64,000 nt of DNA from Chitinophagaceae bacterium (GCA_016717285.1 JADKFU010000004.1:62001-126000); one strand, 5' to 3'; positions 9,261-18,864 are shown, numbered from the stretch's first letter. Numbers and translations: made by a program. The notes: a model not told the origin generated them from the sequence alone.

Positions 9261-10403
9261 TTAGTGATGAGATTCTTTGTGATCGTGATCGTGCCCGCCG
9301 GTTGCGATCGCTTCGCTGATGAACAAGGCCGTTAATATGGTAAAGATGTATGCCTGCAGGGCACACACCAGCAATTCAAGAAGGTAGATGAAAATGGCAA
9401 ATGCTACTGAGAAAATGGAAGCACCTAAACCGGCAAAAATGTTCATGGCTGAAAAGATGAAAATCAGCATCAGAAATGACAGTACAATCAGGTGACCGGC
9501 CAGCATGTTGGCAAATAACCGGATCATGAGTGCAAAGGGCTTTACAACGAGGTTACTGATAAATTCAATCGGTACAAGAATTGGCAATACTGCGCCGGGA
9601 ACTCCGGGAGGTGAAGCCATGTGTGACCAGTAATTGCGGCTGGATCCCACCATCATTAAGATAAAAGTGAATGCAGCGAGTGTCATGGTAACAGCGATGT
9701 TGCCCGTTACGTTAGCGGCTCCCGGAAAAAGTCCTAAAAGGTTGTTGATCCAGATAAAAAAGAATAAGGTAAGAAGATAAGGCAGGTATTTATTGGCTTT
9801 TTCTCCGAGCAGTGGTTTTGCCACCTGATCGCGGATGAACATCACCAATACTTCCACTACGGAGTGAAGACCTCTCGGCGCTTTCGTACCATACTTTTTA
9901 AAATTGCGGGCAACTGACAGGAAGATCAAGAGCATCAATGCCACACCGATCATCATTTGAATCACATTCCTGGTAAGTGAAATATCATAAACAGGACTGC
10001 CATCGGTGGCTGAAATAACGCCTTCTTCTTCTTTGAATCCTTTGTATTCGGCATGACCATGTTCAAAACGGGCAAAAGAAAATATGCTCAGTCCTTTTGA
10101 AGGTGAAAAAAGGATTACCGGCAAAGCCAAAACAGCGTCGAACTCCGAACCATCTGTCTTTTTAAAAGAGAATAAATGCCATTCATGACTGTCGCTGATG
10201 TGTTCGATAATCACTTTTCCCGGATTGAATCCTTCTTCCGCGGCTTCTTTTCCTTCCGACTTAGCCTCCCCTGCTTCGGATGCTGAAACAGATGCGTGTT
10301 GTTCCGGAGCAGCGGCTTCAGGCACTTCTGCCAACAGATTAGCAGAAAAACCGATCACTAACACGATGGGCAACAACAACTTATGGGCAACTCGACGTAA
10401 CAT
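9261..10403 (-). CDS. atpB: FO-ATPase subunit a
   Basis: 380 residues, longer than the ~270 of E. coli, because of a signal-peptide-like start and a ~120-residue acidic, Ala/Glu-rich periplasmic N-terminal region, a feature seen in Bacteroidota. The essential arginine is Arg295 in MIRLFANMLAGH, which faces the c ring. Helices run from ~145 to the end, with a His-rich tail (GGHDHDHKESHH). It is the first gene of the operon; no atpI-like gene precedes it. Confidence 0.97.
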   Translation of the reverse strand: MLRRVAHKLLLPIVLVIGFSANLLAEVPEAAAPEQHASVSASEAGEAKSEGKEAAEEGFNPGKVIIEHISDSHEWHLFSFKKTDGSEFDAVLALPVILFSPSKGLSIFSFARFEHGHAEYKGFKEEEGVISATDGSPVYDISLTRNVIQMMIGVALMLLIFLSVARNFKKYGTKAPRGLHSVVEVLVMFIRDQVAKPLLGEKANKYLPYLLTLFFFIWINNLLGLFPGAANVTGNIAVTMTLAAFTFILMMVGSSRNYWSHMASPPGVPGAVLPILVPIEFISNLVVKPFALMIRLFANMLAGHLIVLSFLMLIFIFSAMNIFAGLGASIFSVAFAIFIYLLELLVCALQAYIFTILTALFISEAIATGGHDHDHKESHH

Positions 10404-10440
10404 TTTGGGGAAAGACTAAGGGATTTGCCAAATGGCGGTG

Positions 10441-10448
10441 CAAAGATA
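10441..10448 (-). promoter_or_regulatory. TATCTTTG -7 box of the atp operon
   Basis: Read on the minus strand, TATCTTTG matches TANNTTTG and lies 37 bp before the atpB ATG. A TTA sits 20 bp upstream of the box where the -33 TTG is expected. This is the only good promoter candidate in the 258-bp gap before atpB. Confidence 0.5.
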
Positions 10449-10527
10449 TGTAAGGGACTTTGAAAAAGTAAGGAATGATGGGAAATTTATTGAGATTTTA
10501 GATAGTCACTTATAATAAGATAGCTTT

Positions 10528-10614
10528 TCAATCCTTCTTCAAAAACTTAAACACTCCGGTAGCATTCATTCTTATATCGATAAGCTGGATGTAGTAAACG
10601 GAGACTGCTAATTG
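10528..10614 (-). pseudogene. Orphan copy of a T9SS sorting-domain tail
   Basis: On the minus strand this stretch reads QLAVSVYYIQLIDIR, then TGVFKFLKKD and a stop. It closely parallels the last ~27 residues of the gene just upstream (HLASAVYYVHIVDTR, then SCVFKYLKVD, stop). It has no start and no preceding domain in frame. It is best explained as the surviving 3' end of a duplicated or recombined T9SS cargo gene. Confidence 0.6.
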
Positions 10615-10661
10615 AGTCCGTTTCCGTGTCTTGTGATAGACAAGGCAGATTAGCGCAATAA

Positions 10662-12326
10662 TCAATCAACCTTCAGGTACTTAAAAACACAGGAATTATT
10701 CGTCCTTGTGTCCACAATATGGACATAGTACACAGCCGATGCAAGATGAGCGGTTTGAATCGGAAAAAAATTGGTTCCTGTATGAACGCTGATCTCAGCC
10801 GAACTCAACACACGACCGAGTTCATCTGTAAGATGCACCATCAGATATTTATCATGATCTGATTCTATATGCAGCGTTATATCATCTTCACCAGGATTCG
10901 GATAAATGGAAATTGCTTCCATCAATTCTCCTTTTCGTTCAACAGAAACAACATTTGAATAGCGGAAAGATTGATCAAGGTCCATCATTTTCACGCGGTA
11001 ATAATTCAAACCCACTGCCGGGTGATGATCAGTGAAATAATATTGAAGTGATTTGAAAGAAATGCCTGCTGCACTTTCTGCCCCAATCGAATCAAAATTT
11101 TTCCCGTCACTGCTGCGCTCCACTTCAAACTGAGAGCTGTTGATTTCGGATTCGGTGATCCACGAAAGTTCGTTTGCATTACCTGCACTCCATGCAACCA
11201 AAGAAAGAAGTTCTATTGGAAGCGGAATGCTGGTAACACCTATTCCAATCTGGCTGAGGTTGTCGCTCCAGGCAGTGAGATTAATCCGCGTTGCATAATC
11301 AGAGGCAACAGTTCTGCCGGCAGCATTTAAAGGCGCAAGTGAAGTACAGGAGGGAGCAGGAATGGTCCATGTGGCTGTAGTAACACTTCCTTCAGGCCGG
11401 GTGAGCATCCCAAAAAGGTTGTCAATCAAACCTGAAAATACAGACAGGTTGTAACCGCTAATGGTCATTTGCCCTGCGGAAAAACTTCCAGAGCCATACG
11501 TACCGCCATTGGCCGGGCGCAGGTGCCATTCTCCACCGTTGTTCACGGACAAATAAGATGTTCCGCATTCGGTAAGCGCAACAGACGAAGTTCCAATCGC
11601 CGGGTCTTCCCACGAAGCGCTGAAGCGTGATATGCCGGTGATGTTCGTGGGCTTCACTTCCAGCAATTGCGCCTGCACTGTATTTCCTACCGGGAAAGCA
11701 TAGATTGAAGTGTTATTGATCATTTCCCGATCGAGCTTTCCCGAAGGATAAATAGCAGCAAGCCAACTTTGTATATAGCTGCTAGTGTTCGGTGCGGAGA
11801 AAGTAACAGCAGTAGCGGCAGTTGAAGTGATGCGCAGCACTTTCGTGTTTGCATACACAAGTCCATCCCGAAATGTTGCCTGATTAGCTACATTAACATC
11901 TGTCAACATACGGATGCCGTTCGAATTTATACTGCTGTTGTTAAAGTACAGATTGTAGAATGTTGTATTGGCAGCACTCACATTTTGGAGCAATCCACTT
12001 TCAATAAAAACGGTACCAGTGCTCGTTGACTGTATACATCCGGCGGCAGTATTGTCTGTAAAATGAGATGATGTGGAAGTGACGCCGTCAATCAAATGTA
12101 ACTCACCGCTTACATGGATAGAAGTATTTCCTGCATTGGCAACAAAACCGCCCTGCACATACACCTGTGCACCGGTTTGAATGGTCAGGTTTGGTGAAGC
12201 ACCTGCGCCATCAAGATATAAAAGATCCTGTGTTGCTCCCTGTTTTGAAAGACAGAAAGTAAAGACTATCAGGAACAATTTAATTTTCACGATTGACAAG
12301 CTGTTTTCACCGGAAGAAACCTGCAC
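10662..12326 (-). CDS. Secreted surface protein with T9SS C-terminal sorting domain
   Basis: About 540-554 residues. Signal peptide KIKLFLIVFTFCLSKQGATQ; the true start is either GTG 12326 or GTG 12287, and no in-frame ATG exists upstream before a stop. The N-terminal half is beta-rich and Ser/Thr/Asn-rich. Residues ~375-460 form the common module LPIELLSLVAW...NELSWITESEINSSQFEVERS...YYRVKMMD. The last ~80 residues are a type A sorting domain (ISIYPNPGEDDI ... VFKYLKVD) that directs export and anchoring by T9SS. Function beyond surface display is unknown. Confidence 0.85.
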   Translation of the reverse strand: MQVSSGENSLSIVKIKLFLIVFTFCLSKQGATQDLLYLDGAGASPNLTIQTGAQVYVQGGFVANAGNTSIHVSGELHLIDGVTSTSSHFTDNTAAGCIQSTSTGTVFIESGLLQNVSAANTTFYNLYFNNSSINSNGIRMLTDVNVANQATFRDGLVYANTKVLRITSTAATAVTFSAPNTSSYIQSWLAAIYPSGKLDREMINNTSIYAFPVGNTVQAQLLEVKPTNITGISRFSASWEDPAIGTSSVALTECGTSYLSVNNGGEWHLRPANGGTYGSGSFSAGQMTISGYNLSVFSGLIDNLFGMLTRPEGSVTTATWTIPAPSCTSLAPLNAAGRTVASDYATRINLTAWSDNLSQIGIGVTSIPLPIELLSLVAWSAGNANELSWITESEINSSQFEVERSSDGKNFDSIGAESAAGISFKSLQYYFTDHHPAVGLNYYRVKMMDLDQSFRYSNVVSVERKGELMEAISIYPNPGEDDITLHIESDHDKYLMVHLTDELGRVLSSAEISVHTGTNFFPIQTAHLASAVYYVHIVDTRTNNSCVFKYLKVD

Positions 12327-12448
12327 TGCGTTTTTTTCATCCCATGCAATCGTCTAATTTATAAAAACTTCTTTGCATAAGATGTATCTGCCACGCAAAA
12401 ACAAGTTCTGCTGTTTATTAATTAAGTAAACACCGTTGTTAATTTATT

Positions 12449-12456
12449 TAAATTTG
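12449..12456 (+). promoter_or_regulatory. TAAATTTG -7 box before the repeat protein gene
   Basis: TAAATTTG fits TANNTTTG and ends 20 bp before ATG 12477. No TTG is present at the expected -33 distance. Confidence 0.35.
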
Positions 12457-12476
12457 AAATCCATAAATTTCTTTCG

Positions 12477-15146
12477 ATGAAAAACATCTCTGCTTATCTC
12501 CGTTCGACCTTCATATTAGTAATTGCCTGCATTACCTATTCTGAAAAACTTGCCGCACAAAATGTTGGTATTGCGGTGGCGAATCCACTCACCAAACTTC
12601 ACATAGGCGGAACATCCAGCACCATTCGGCTGGAAGGATTGAGCAGTGTATTGGGTGGAACACACATTACAGCTCCTTTGGCCAATACTGATAAGATATT
12701 GTATGTGAATTCTAATGGCGATTTCAAAGCGATACCCAATGGTTCAAGCGGCCAACTGCTTACAATCAATGCTTCCGGCATTCCCGCATGGTCTGCCGCA
12801 GCGGCAAGCAACTGGTCGTTGACCGGCAATAGCAGTACTACGGCAGGAACCAATTTCATCGGAACTACAGATGCAGTGGACTGGGTGATTAAAACCACTG
12901 GCATTGAACGGATGCGAGTCGCCGCCGCTGGGAACATCGGTATCAATACCGCACCATCACTCACGGAACGCCTGTTTATTACCGATGCAACCCAGACAAC
13001 TTCGCTCAGGGTAAATACCACCAACATAGCTTCGGGCAGCAAAGCTCTTCATGCAAATGGAACTACAGGAACAGATGTGTATCTCGGCTATGTAGGAGCT
13101 ATCACACTGAGCAGTACAACAGTTACCAACTCCGGAATTTATGCAACTGTAACCAGTGGCACCTCCGGTGCTATTGTAGGAGCAACCACGGGAGGAACCG
13201 GTTCTGGTGTCTATGGTTATTCTTCAGTAGCCAATGCTGGAAGATTCACCAATTCAATAGGTACCTTTTCCGCATTGGTGGCTGCAAATCTTACGGCAAC
13301 AGGAGCAGGAACAGGGAGTGGTGTAAGTGGCTCCACGATTCAATCAGCCGGATTTGGAGTGTTGGGTACAAATACCAACACTACCGGAACAGGAGTATTG
13401 GGCTTGGGAGACAATGTTGCCGGAACATACCTTGTCAATGGAAGCGGCGGGGCTTTTAACGGTGCCGGCGTGGGTATTTTTTCCCTTGCCAAAACTGCCG
13501 CATCCGGCACAGGAATTTTAAGCGCGGGCAACAATCTCGCGGGCTTTTTAACTCTTACTGCCGGAAGTGGCGGAGCATTTAACGGAACCGGCTTTGGAGC
13601 TCTTTCAATTGCAACAACCGCGGCTTCAGGAACAGGAATATTAGGTGTGGGCAATAACCTCGGAACTTTTACCACATTAACGGCAGGCTCAGGCGGTGCT
13701 TTCAACGGTACAGGAGTTGGTGCATTCGCATTCGCCACTACTGCTGCTTCGGGAATTGGGACAATTGGAGTGGGCAATAACCTGGCTACATTCACCACGC
13801 CTGCATCCGGAGCCGGTGGTGCCTTTAACGGAAACGCAATGGGTATTTTTGCCATCGGGAAAACGGTGGCAAGTGGCATTGGAATTATCGGCCTGGGAAA
13901 TAATGTAACGACTTATACAGTGCCCGGAACCGGATCCGGAGGTGCTTTCAACGGCACCGGAATCGGTTCTTATGCATTGGCAACCACTGCAGCAAGTGGA
14001 ATTGGTGTAGTTGGTTTGGGAAACAATGTCACAGCACTCACTTCGCCTGCCACCGGTGCGGGTGCAGCTTTTAACGGCAATGCTTACGGCTCTTATGCCA
14101 TTGCAAAAACTGCTGCAAGCGGAGTGGGTGTTGTTGGTCTTGGAAACAACATCACTACATTAACTGCTCCTGCAACAGGAGCAGGTGGCGTATTTAACGG
14201 AACGGCCTTTGGTGCTTATGGAGTTTCCTCCACTGCCGCAAGTGGAATTGGAATTACCGGTCTCGGTAATAACATGACCACACTTACCTCCACCACAAGT
14301 GGATCCGGTGGTACATTTAACGGAACCACACTCGGCGCATTTGGTTTTGCGAATACCGCTGCGAACGGAATCGGTTTGATGGGCGCGGGTAATAACGTAA
14401 CCACCTATACTTTTCCCTTAGCAGGTTCGGGCGTTAATGCCAATGGAACTACTTATGGCATCACTGCCTATGCCAGTAGCAATACCAATGGCACTCCGGG
14501 AGCGCCTTCTAGAGCAGGAGGTTATTTTCAAAGTGGTTCAGGAGCGGGGTTGAGTTGGGCGTATGTTGCTACAGAAGAAGGCTCCACTGCACCAATTCCA
14601 AGAAAAATAGTCGGCAATGGAACTGTGAATACCGTAGTGAAGAATCTGAACGATCAGTATGTATTGCTTTCCGCTCCCGAAGCGCCGGAGAATTTATTCA
14701 TGGATTATGGATCGGGACAATTGCAAAATGGAAAAGCGCACATCAATATTGATCCTGTTCTTTCAAAAAATATTGAGGTGAGTGATAAGCATCCGTTACG
14801 GGTTTTCGTGCAACTGGAAGGCGATTGCAATGGAGTATATGTGACCAATAAAACTGCCGGCGGATTTGACGTGATTGAATTACAAAACGGAAGTTCCAAT
14901 GTTTCATTCACCTGGAATGTGGCAGCCAATCGTGCCAATGAAGCATATGGAAAATTTGCGGATGAGCGCTTTCCGCAACATAGCGGTCCGCTGAAGTCTG
15001 TTACGGCTAATGCAGTGAATCAGGTTTTATCAGTATCAGAAACCGTCACCACAAGTTCCACTTTGTCAGAATCAACTTCAGAGAATGGCCAACAACAAGA
15101 AGCAGTTCGCACCGAAGCGACATCATTGGTGGATCCGAAAAACTAA
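12477..15146 (+). CDS. Exported glycine-rich protein with nine 41-residue repeats
   Basis: 889 residues with a signal peptide ending near residue 27 (KLAAQ). Residues ~28-290 resemble the beta-strand, fibre-like N-terminal parts of Bacteroidota surface proteins (GIAVANPLTKLHIGG; GNIGINTAPSLTERLFI). Nine 41-residue repeats follow (first codons at 13446, step 123 bp), each with the pattern GGAFNGxxxG...TTAASGIGxxGxGNN. The C-terminal ~190 residues are a separate globular part (VFVQLEGDCNGVYV; GGFDVIELQNGSSNVSFTW). A trimeric fibre or beta-solenoid is plausible. There is no recognisable T9SS sorting domain and no intramolecular chaperone peptidase domain. Confidence 0.85.
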   Translation: MKNISAYLRSTFILVIACITYSEKLAAQNVGIAVANPLTKLHIGGTSSTIRLEGLSSVLGGTHITAPLANTDKILYVNSNGDFKAIPNGSSGQLLTINASGIPAWSAAAASNWSLTGNSSTTAGTNFIGTTDAVDWVIKTTGIERMRVAAAGNIGINTAPSLTERLFITDATQTTSLRVNTTNIASGSKALHANGTTGTDVYLGYVGAITLSSTTVTNSGIYATVTSGTSGAIVGATTGGTGSGVYGYSSVANAGRFTNSIGTFSALVAANLTATGAGTGSGVSGSTIQSAGFGVLGTNTNTTGTGVLGLGDNVAGTYLVNGSGGAFNGAGVGIFSLAKTAASGTGILSAGNNLAGFLTLTAGSGGAFNGTGFGALSIATTAASGTGILGVGNNLGTFTTLTAGSGGAFNGTGVGAFAFATTAASGIGTIGVGNNLATFTTPASGAGGAFNGNAMGIFAIGKTVASGIGIIGLGNNVTTYTVPGTGSGGAFNGTGIGSYALATTAASGIGVVGLGNNVTALTSPATGAGAAFNGNAYGSYAIAKTAASGVGVVGLGNNITTLTAPATGAGGVFNGTAFGAYGVSSTAASGIGITGLGNNMTTLTSTTSGSGGTFNGTTLGAFGFANTAANGIGLMGAGNNVTTYTFPLAGSGVNANGTTYGITAYASSNTNGTPGAPSRAGGYFQSGSGAGLSWAYVATEEGSTAPIPRKIVGNGTVNTVVKNLNDQYVLLSAPEAPENLFMDYGSGQLQNGKAHINIDPVLSKNIEVSDKHPLRVFVQLEGDCNGVYVTNKTAGGFDVIELQNGSSNVSFTWNVAANRANEAYGKFADERFPQHSGPLKSVTANAVNQVLSVSETVTTSSTLSESTSENGQQQEAVRTEATSLVDPKN
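13446..14552 (+). repeat. Nine in-frame 123-bp coding repeats
   Basis: The repeats encode the 41-residue units of the surface protein. Neighbouring units differ mainly at the two residues after FNG (AG, TG, NA, TA or TT) and in the hydrophobic positions. Unit nine (VNANGTTYG) is the most divergent. DNA identity between units is moderate, so expansion looks old rather than recent. Confidence 0.85.
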
Positions 15147-15165
15147 TCCTGAACAGGTCGTAAGT

Positions 15166-16350
15166 TTATTTCACCACACCCAACTCTTTCCCCACTTTCG
15201 TGAAGGCGGCAATTGCTTTGTCAAGGTGTGATTGATCGTGCGCAGCGGAAAGTTGAACGCGGATGCGTGCATTGCCTTTTGCCACTACCGGAAAGAAAAA
15301 TCCGATTACGTAAATTCCTTCTTCCAAAATCTGCGTAGCGAATTTTTGAGCCAGCACTGCATCGTACAACATGATGGGTACAATCGGATGTTCGCCGGGC
15401 TTAATATCAAAACCAGCTTCAGTAATTTTTGTCCGGAAATATCCGGTGTTGAATTCAAGTTTGTCACGCAGCTCCGTGGTGTCACTCAGCATGTCGAGCA
15501 CAGCGATAGAAGCGCCGGCAATGGAAGGTGCCAGTGTATTTGAAAATAAGTACGGGCGTGAACGCTGGCGCAGTATTTCTATAATTTCTTTTTTGCCGGA
15601 AGTAAATCCTCCCGAAGCACCACCAAGTGCTTTGCCAAGTGTACCGGTAATGATATCGATCTTTCCCATCACGCCACGAAATTCATGTGTGCCGCGACCT
15701 GTTTTTCCCATAAAACCGGAAGCATGGCATTCATCAATCATGATCATGGCCTGGTACTTTTCTGCAAGTGCTACAATTTTATCAAGTTGTGCAATCGTTC
15801 CGTCCATGCTGAAAACGCCATCAGTAATAATGATTCTGCTGCGAAGATTTTCTGTTTCCTTCAACTTCTCTTCGAGGTCGGCCATATCATTGTGCTTGTA
15901 TCGTAAGCGTTGTCCTTTGCACAAACGAACGCCATCAATAATAGAAGCATGATTCAACTCATCGCTGATCAAAGCATCCTGTTCGTTGAACAACGGTTCA
16001 AACACACCACCGTTTGCATCAAAAGCTGCTGCGTATAAAATGGTGTCTTCCGTTCCCAGGAATGTTGAAATTTTTTGCTCCAGCGTTTTATGAATGTCTT
16101 GCGTGCCACAGATGAAACGTACACTTGACATGCCATAACCATGGGAATCAATGGCATCTTTCGCGGCTTGCGTTACCTTAGGATGTGAACTTAATCCGAG
16201 ATAATTATTAGCGCAAAAGTTAAGCACCGTTTTTCCATTCACCGTAATCTCAGCACCCTGCGGTGAAGTGATGATGCGTTCATGCTTATATAAGCCGGAG
16301 GATTTAATTTCCTCCATTTCATTTTGGAGTCGGGATTGGATAGCGTACAT
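15166..16350 (-). CDS. kbl: Glycine C-acetyltransferase (2-amino-3-ketobutyrate CoA ligase)
   Basis: 394 residues, the family's usual length. PLP-dependent fold-type I enzyme that cleaves 2-amino-3-ketobutyrate with CoA to glycine and acetyl-CoA, the second step of threonine degradation. Lys240 in GTLGKALGGASGG is the Schiff-base lysine, and Asp206 in MIDECHASGFMG contacts the pyridine nitrogen. The sequence follows E. coli Kbl closely (NFCANNYLGLSSHP). No tdh is adjacent. Related alpha-oxoamine synthases such as serine palmitoyltransferase are less likely given the GTLGKALGGASGG signature. Confidence 0.93.
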   Translation of the reverse strand: MYAIQSRLQNEMEEIKSSGLYKHERIITSPQGAEITVNGKTVLNFCANNYLGLSSHPKVTQAAKDAIDSHGYGMSSVRFICGTQDIHKTLEQKISTFLGTEDTILYAAAFDANGGVFEPLFNEQDALISDELNHASIIDGVRLCKGQRLRYKHNDMADLEEKLKETENLRSRIIITDGVFSMDGTIAQLDKIVALAEKYQAMIMIDECHASGFMGKTGRGTHEFRGVMGKIDIITGTLGKALGGASGGFTSGKKEIIEILRQRSRPYLFSNTLAPSIAGASIAVLDMLSDTTELRDKLEFNTGYFRTKITEAGFDIKPGEHPIVPIMLYDAVLAQKFATQILEEGIYVIGFFFPVVAKGNARIRVQLSAAHDQSHLDKAIAAFTKVGKELGVVK

Positions 16351-16448
16351 GTTGAAAAGAGTTTGAAGGTTTTGAAGAGTTTAAAGGGTTTGGGTTGTTT
16401 AGCAGAAGTTTATGTGGTGAAGATAGTATTTCGGTTCTTTTGGCGAAT

Positions 16449-16973
16449 TCACTTTTTCAATTTCCATTGTCCAAGCACTTGATATTTTGAGCCATCGGCA
16501 TGAAGGTGCGATTCCCACAGTTCAACCGAATTAACGGGAATTAAAAATGGCTTTGCCTTTGGAAGATCGAAAGGAAGCTGATGTAATTGCCGGATGCGGG
16601 CAAGGGTGATGTGCGGTTGTGGCATACGTGTTTCCCCGGTAGGAAAACTGCTTCGCAAGGAAAGACACAATGCTGAAAATGAAAGATGATCTTCCAGTTG
16701 TGCCCATATCATGGTGGGTTTTTGATTTTTTGATACCGTCCTGAAGTTTTCGATTTGCAAATCAAAAGCAGGAATTGAATTGCAGATAACGGGAAGTTGT
16801 AATGCGATTTGTGCTATAGTTTCATTTTCTACTTCACCCAGAAAATGAACAGTAATGTGAAGTTGTTCCTGATCAATCCAACGAATGCCGAAATAGTGTT
16901 GGTGCGAAAACAGTTGCCACAATGATTGCCTGGTTTCAGGAGGAATTGATATGGCAAAAAAAATGCGTCTCAA
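16449..16973 (-). CDS. thpR: RNA 2',3'-cyclic phosphodiesterase (LigT/ThpR family)
   Basis: 174 residues with the two HxTx motifs of the 2H phosphoesterase superfamily, HITV at residue 39 and HITL at residue 121. It begins MRRIFFAISIPPETRQ as family members do. It hydrolyses 2',3'-cyclic phosphodiester bonds to 2'-phosphomonoesters in vitro and may also ligate tRNA halves. It stands alone, 98 bp upstream of kbl on the same strand. Confidence 0.9.
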   Translation of the reverse strand: MRRIFFAISIPPETRQSLWQLFSHQHYFGIRWIDQEQLHITVHFLGEVENETIAQIALQLPVICNSIPAFDLQIENFRTVSKNQKPTMIWAQLEDHLSFSALCLSLRSSFPTGETRMPQPHITLARIRQLHQLPFDLPKAKPFLIPVNSVELWESHLHADGSKYQVLGQWKLKK

Positions 16974-17158
16974 AATGTTTCAGGTAAAAAATTGAAAAGG
17001 AAATATACAATCTTTAGAAAACCTGTTTATACTCATTTGTCTCACTGGAAGAATGAGGTTGGAAACAGGCAGGAATTAAAAAATGGTTTGTGCTATAGAT
17101 CATTCATGATGATCACTAAACATCCGGTAAAAAAATTATCTTTATCGCAATAACACCT

Positions 17159-18613
17159 ATGAAAAAAACAATCCTGATTTTCGCTATCATTTGCGTTTCA
17201 ATCCGCCTTCCTGCACAATCACCATTAAACTGGACAAGTCCGGTGGTGGTAAATTCAAGCGTTGGTACAGACTGGCCACGTGTTGCACTTTCACATTCAA
17301 CTCCGGTAGTGGCCTGGGGCGATTTTGAAAGTGGCAAGATATTCTGCAGAAGATGTGATGCAGGAAATTTCGGCCCTGAAATTCAACTCACTCCGGATGG
17401 TCTCGCGGCTACAGTTTTCTCACTAACCGGTCCTGATCTGAAAGCTTCCGGCGATACGGTGTATGTTATTTACGTAAATCAGGATGCTACCCATTCATAT
17501 CTCCACCGTTCATTTGATGCGGGCGTTACCTTTAGTGATACACTGCGCATAGATAATATCGGAAACAATTTTCTTCGCTATTCAAGTGTTGACTTACTGC
17601 CAGGCGGCAACCCTGTAATTTCATATGCAAAACTGGATGAAAATTTTTCCAACCCTCAATATGTGGTCACCAAATCTTTAGATGGTGGCAATACATTTTC
17701 AAGTGATGTTCCGGTAACTGCCACATTGGGTGCAGACCCTTGCGATTGTTGCCCGGGAAGTATCATTTATCATGACGGTGTGATCGCAGTTATTTATCGC
17801 AATGCGATCAACGATGTGCGCGATATGCGCGCTGCGATTTCACACGATGGCGGCAATACGTATGAGCTTGGAATTATTGACAATAATAACTGGATAATTG
17901 AAAGTTGTCCTTCCAGCGGCGGTGAGGGCGTGATTATTGGTGACTCACTGGTCAGTGTTTTTATGAATGGCGTTAACGGAAACAAGTGTTTCGTATCAAC
18001 GCTAAACATTAATACACTTCAACCCGGTTTTGAAAAACCCCTTTTTAATTTACCCAATGGCGCTTCTCAAAATCATCCCGCGATTGTGGCCAGTGGCGAT
18101 ACCATTGCAGCAGTTTGGGAACAGATTATTGCGGGACACCGGAACATATTATTTTCCTATTCACTCACCGGTGCTTCCGGTTTGGGTGCAGTAGTGGATA
18201 CGATCAGCAATGTATTGGCTGAAGGTTTTCATACAAACCCGGACATTGCATATTCAAACGGTACTTTTTATGTAGTGTTTGCCGATGGAGGAGCCGGACA
18301 AATTTATCTGATGAAAGGAATGCTATATGAAATCAGTGGTGTTCAAAACACCTCTGTTCCTATGCCATTCATTCAGGTGGCAGGTAATCCGCAAGGTGAT
18401 GCGATTAATATTTTCAGCAATCAAATAGTGAATGAAGCATGTTCAGTTTCAGTTTACAATATGAATGGCAGCATGTGCTGGCGGCAGGAATTAAAAGGTT
18501 TGCAACATTCACAATTGCTGAAAACTGATCGTGCATTGCCAAACGGAATCTACCTTGTCAGCATTGTTGCAAAAGATTTTTCAATGTCTGGAAGGATGTT
18601 GATTGCGCATTGA
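17159..18613 (+). CDS. Secreted sialidase-like beta-propeller protein with T9SS tail
   Basis: 484 residues; signal peptide MKKTILIFAIICVSIRLPAQ. The body has BNR/Asp-box-like elements (KSLDGGNTFSS, SHDGGNTYE, SFDAGVTFSD) typical of six-bladed sialidase propellers. The catalytic arginine triad of true sialidases is not evident, so enzyme activity should not be assumed. A cysteine cluster (ADPCDCCPG) lies near residue 198. The last ~75 residues resemble a T9SS sorting domain (INIFSNQIVNEACSVSVYNM ... NGIYLVSIVA), with the usual YPNP motif degenerate (IFSNQ). Confidence 0.75.
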   Translation: MKKTILIFAIICVSIRLPAQSPLNWTSPVVVNSSVGTDWPRVALSHSTPVVAWGDFESGKIFCRRCDAGNFGPEIQLTPDGLAATVFSLTGPDLKASGDTVYVIYVNQDATHSYLHRSFDAGVTFSDTLRIDNIGNNFLRYSSVDLLPGGNPVISYAKLDENFSNPQYVVTKSLDGGNTFSSDVPVTATLGADPCDCCPGSIIYHDGVIAVIYRNAINDVRDMRAAISHDGGNTYELGIIDNNNWIIESCPSSGGEGVIIGDSLVSVFMNGVNGNKCFVSTLNINTLQPGFEKPLFNLPNGASQNHPAIVASGDTIAAVWEQIIAGHRNILFSYSLTGASGLGAVVDTISNVLAEGFHTNPDIAYSNGTFYVVFADGGAGQIYLMKGMLYEISGVQNTSVPMPFIQVAGNPQGDAINIFSNQIVNEACSVSVYNMNGSMCWRQELKGLQHSQLLKTDRALPNGIYLVSIVAKDFSMSGRMLIAH

Positions 18614-18626
18614 TGTTGCAGCTAAT

Positions 18627-18837
18627 GAAAAGTCGTTAGTCCTGAGTCGTTAGTGAATTGGTCATTGGTGCATTTGTCATTGAGTCATCGGGCACATCAA
18701 ACCATCGGTATATTAGCACATCCATTGAAAAGTCGTTAGTCGTTAGTGAATGGGTCATTGGTGCATTTGTCATTGAGTCATTAGTCATTGGCACGTCAAA
18801 CCATCGGCACTTTGGCACATTAATGCATTGACACATC
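18627..18837. repeat. Two ~100-bp intergenic direct repeats
   Basis: Copies start at 18627 and 18727 with GAAAAGTCGTTAGT and share GGTCATTGGTGCATTTGTCA, TTGAGTCAT and TCAAACCATCGG. Internally they are built from short GTCATTG/GTCGTTAG words. A 67-codon frame through them is low-complexity and not a gene. Confidence 0.75.
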
Positions 18838-18856
18838 ATACTTCCACCTTCCTCCT

Positions 18857-18864
18857 TACCTTTG
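18857..18864 (+). promoter_or_regulatory. TACCTTTG -7 box before the aldehyde dehydrogenase gene
   Basis: TACCTTTG fits TANNTTTG and ends 22 bp before the ATG at 18887, a spacing shared with other boxes in this window. Confidence 0.4.

Noticed and set aside
12477..15146. Phage tail fibre
   Set aside because: It has a signal peptide, no phage neighbours and no chaperone peptidase domain; a cellular surface protein is more likely.
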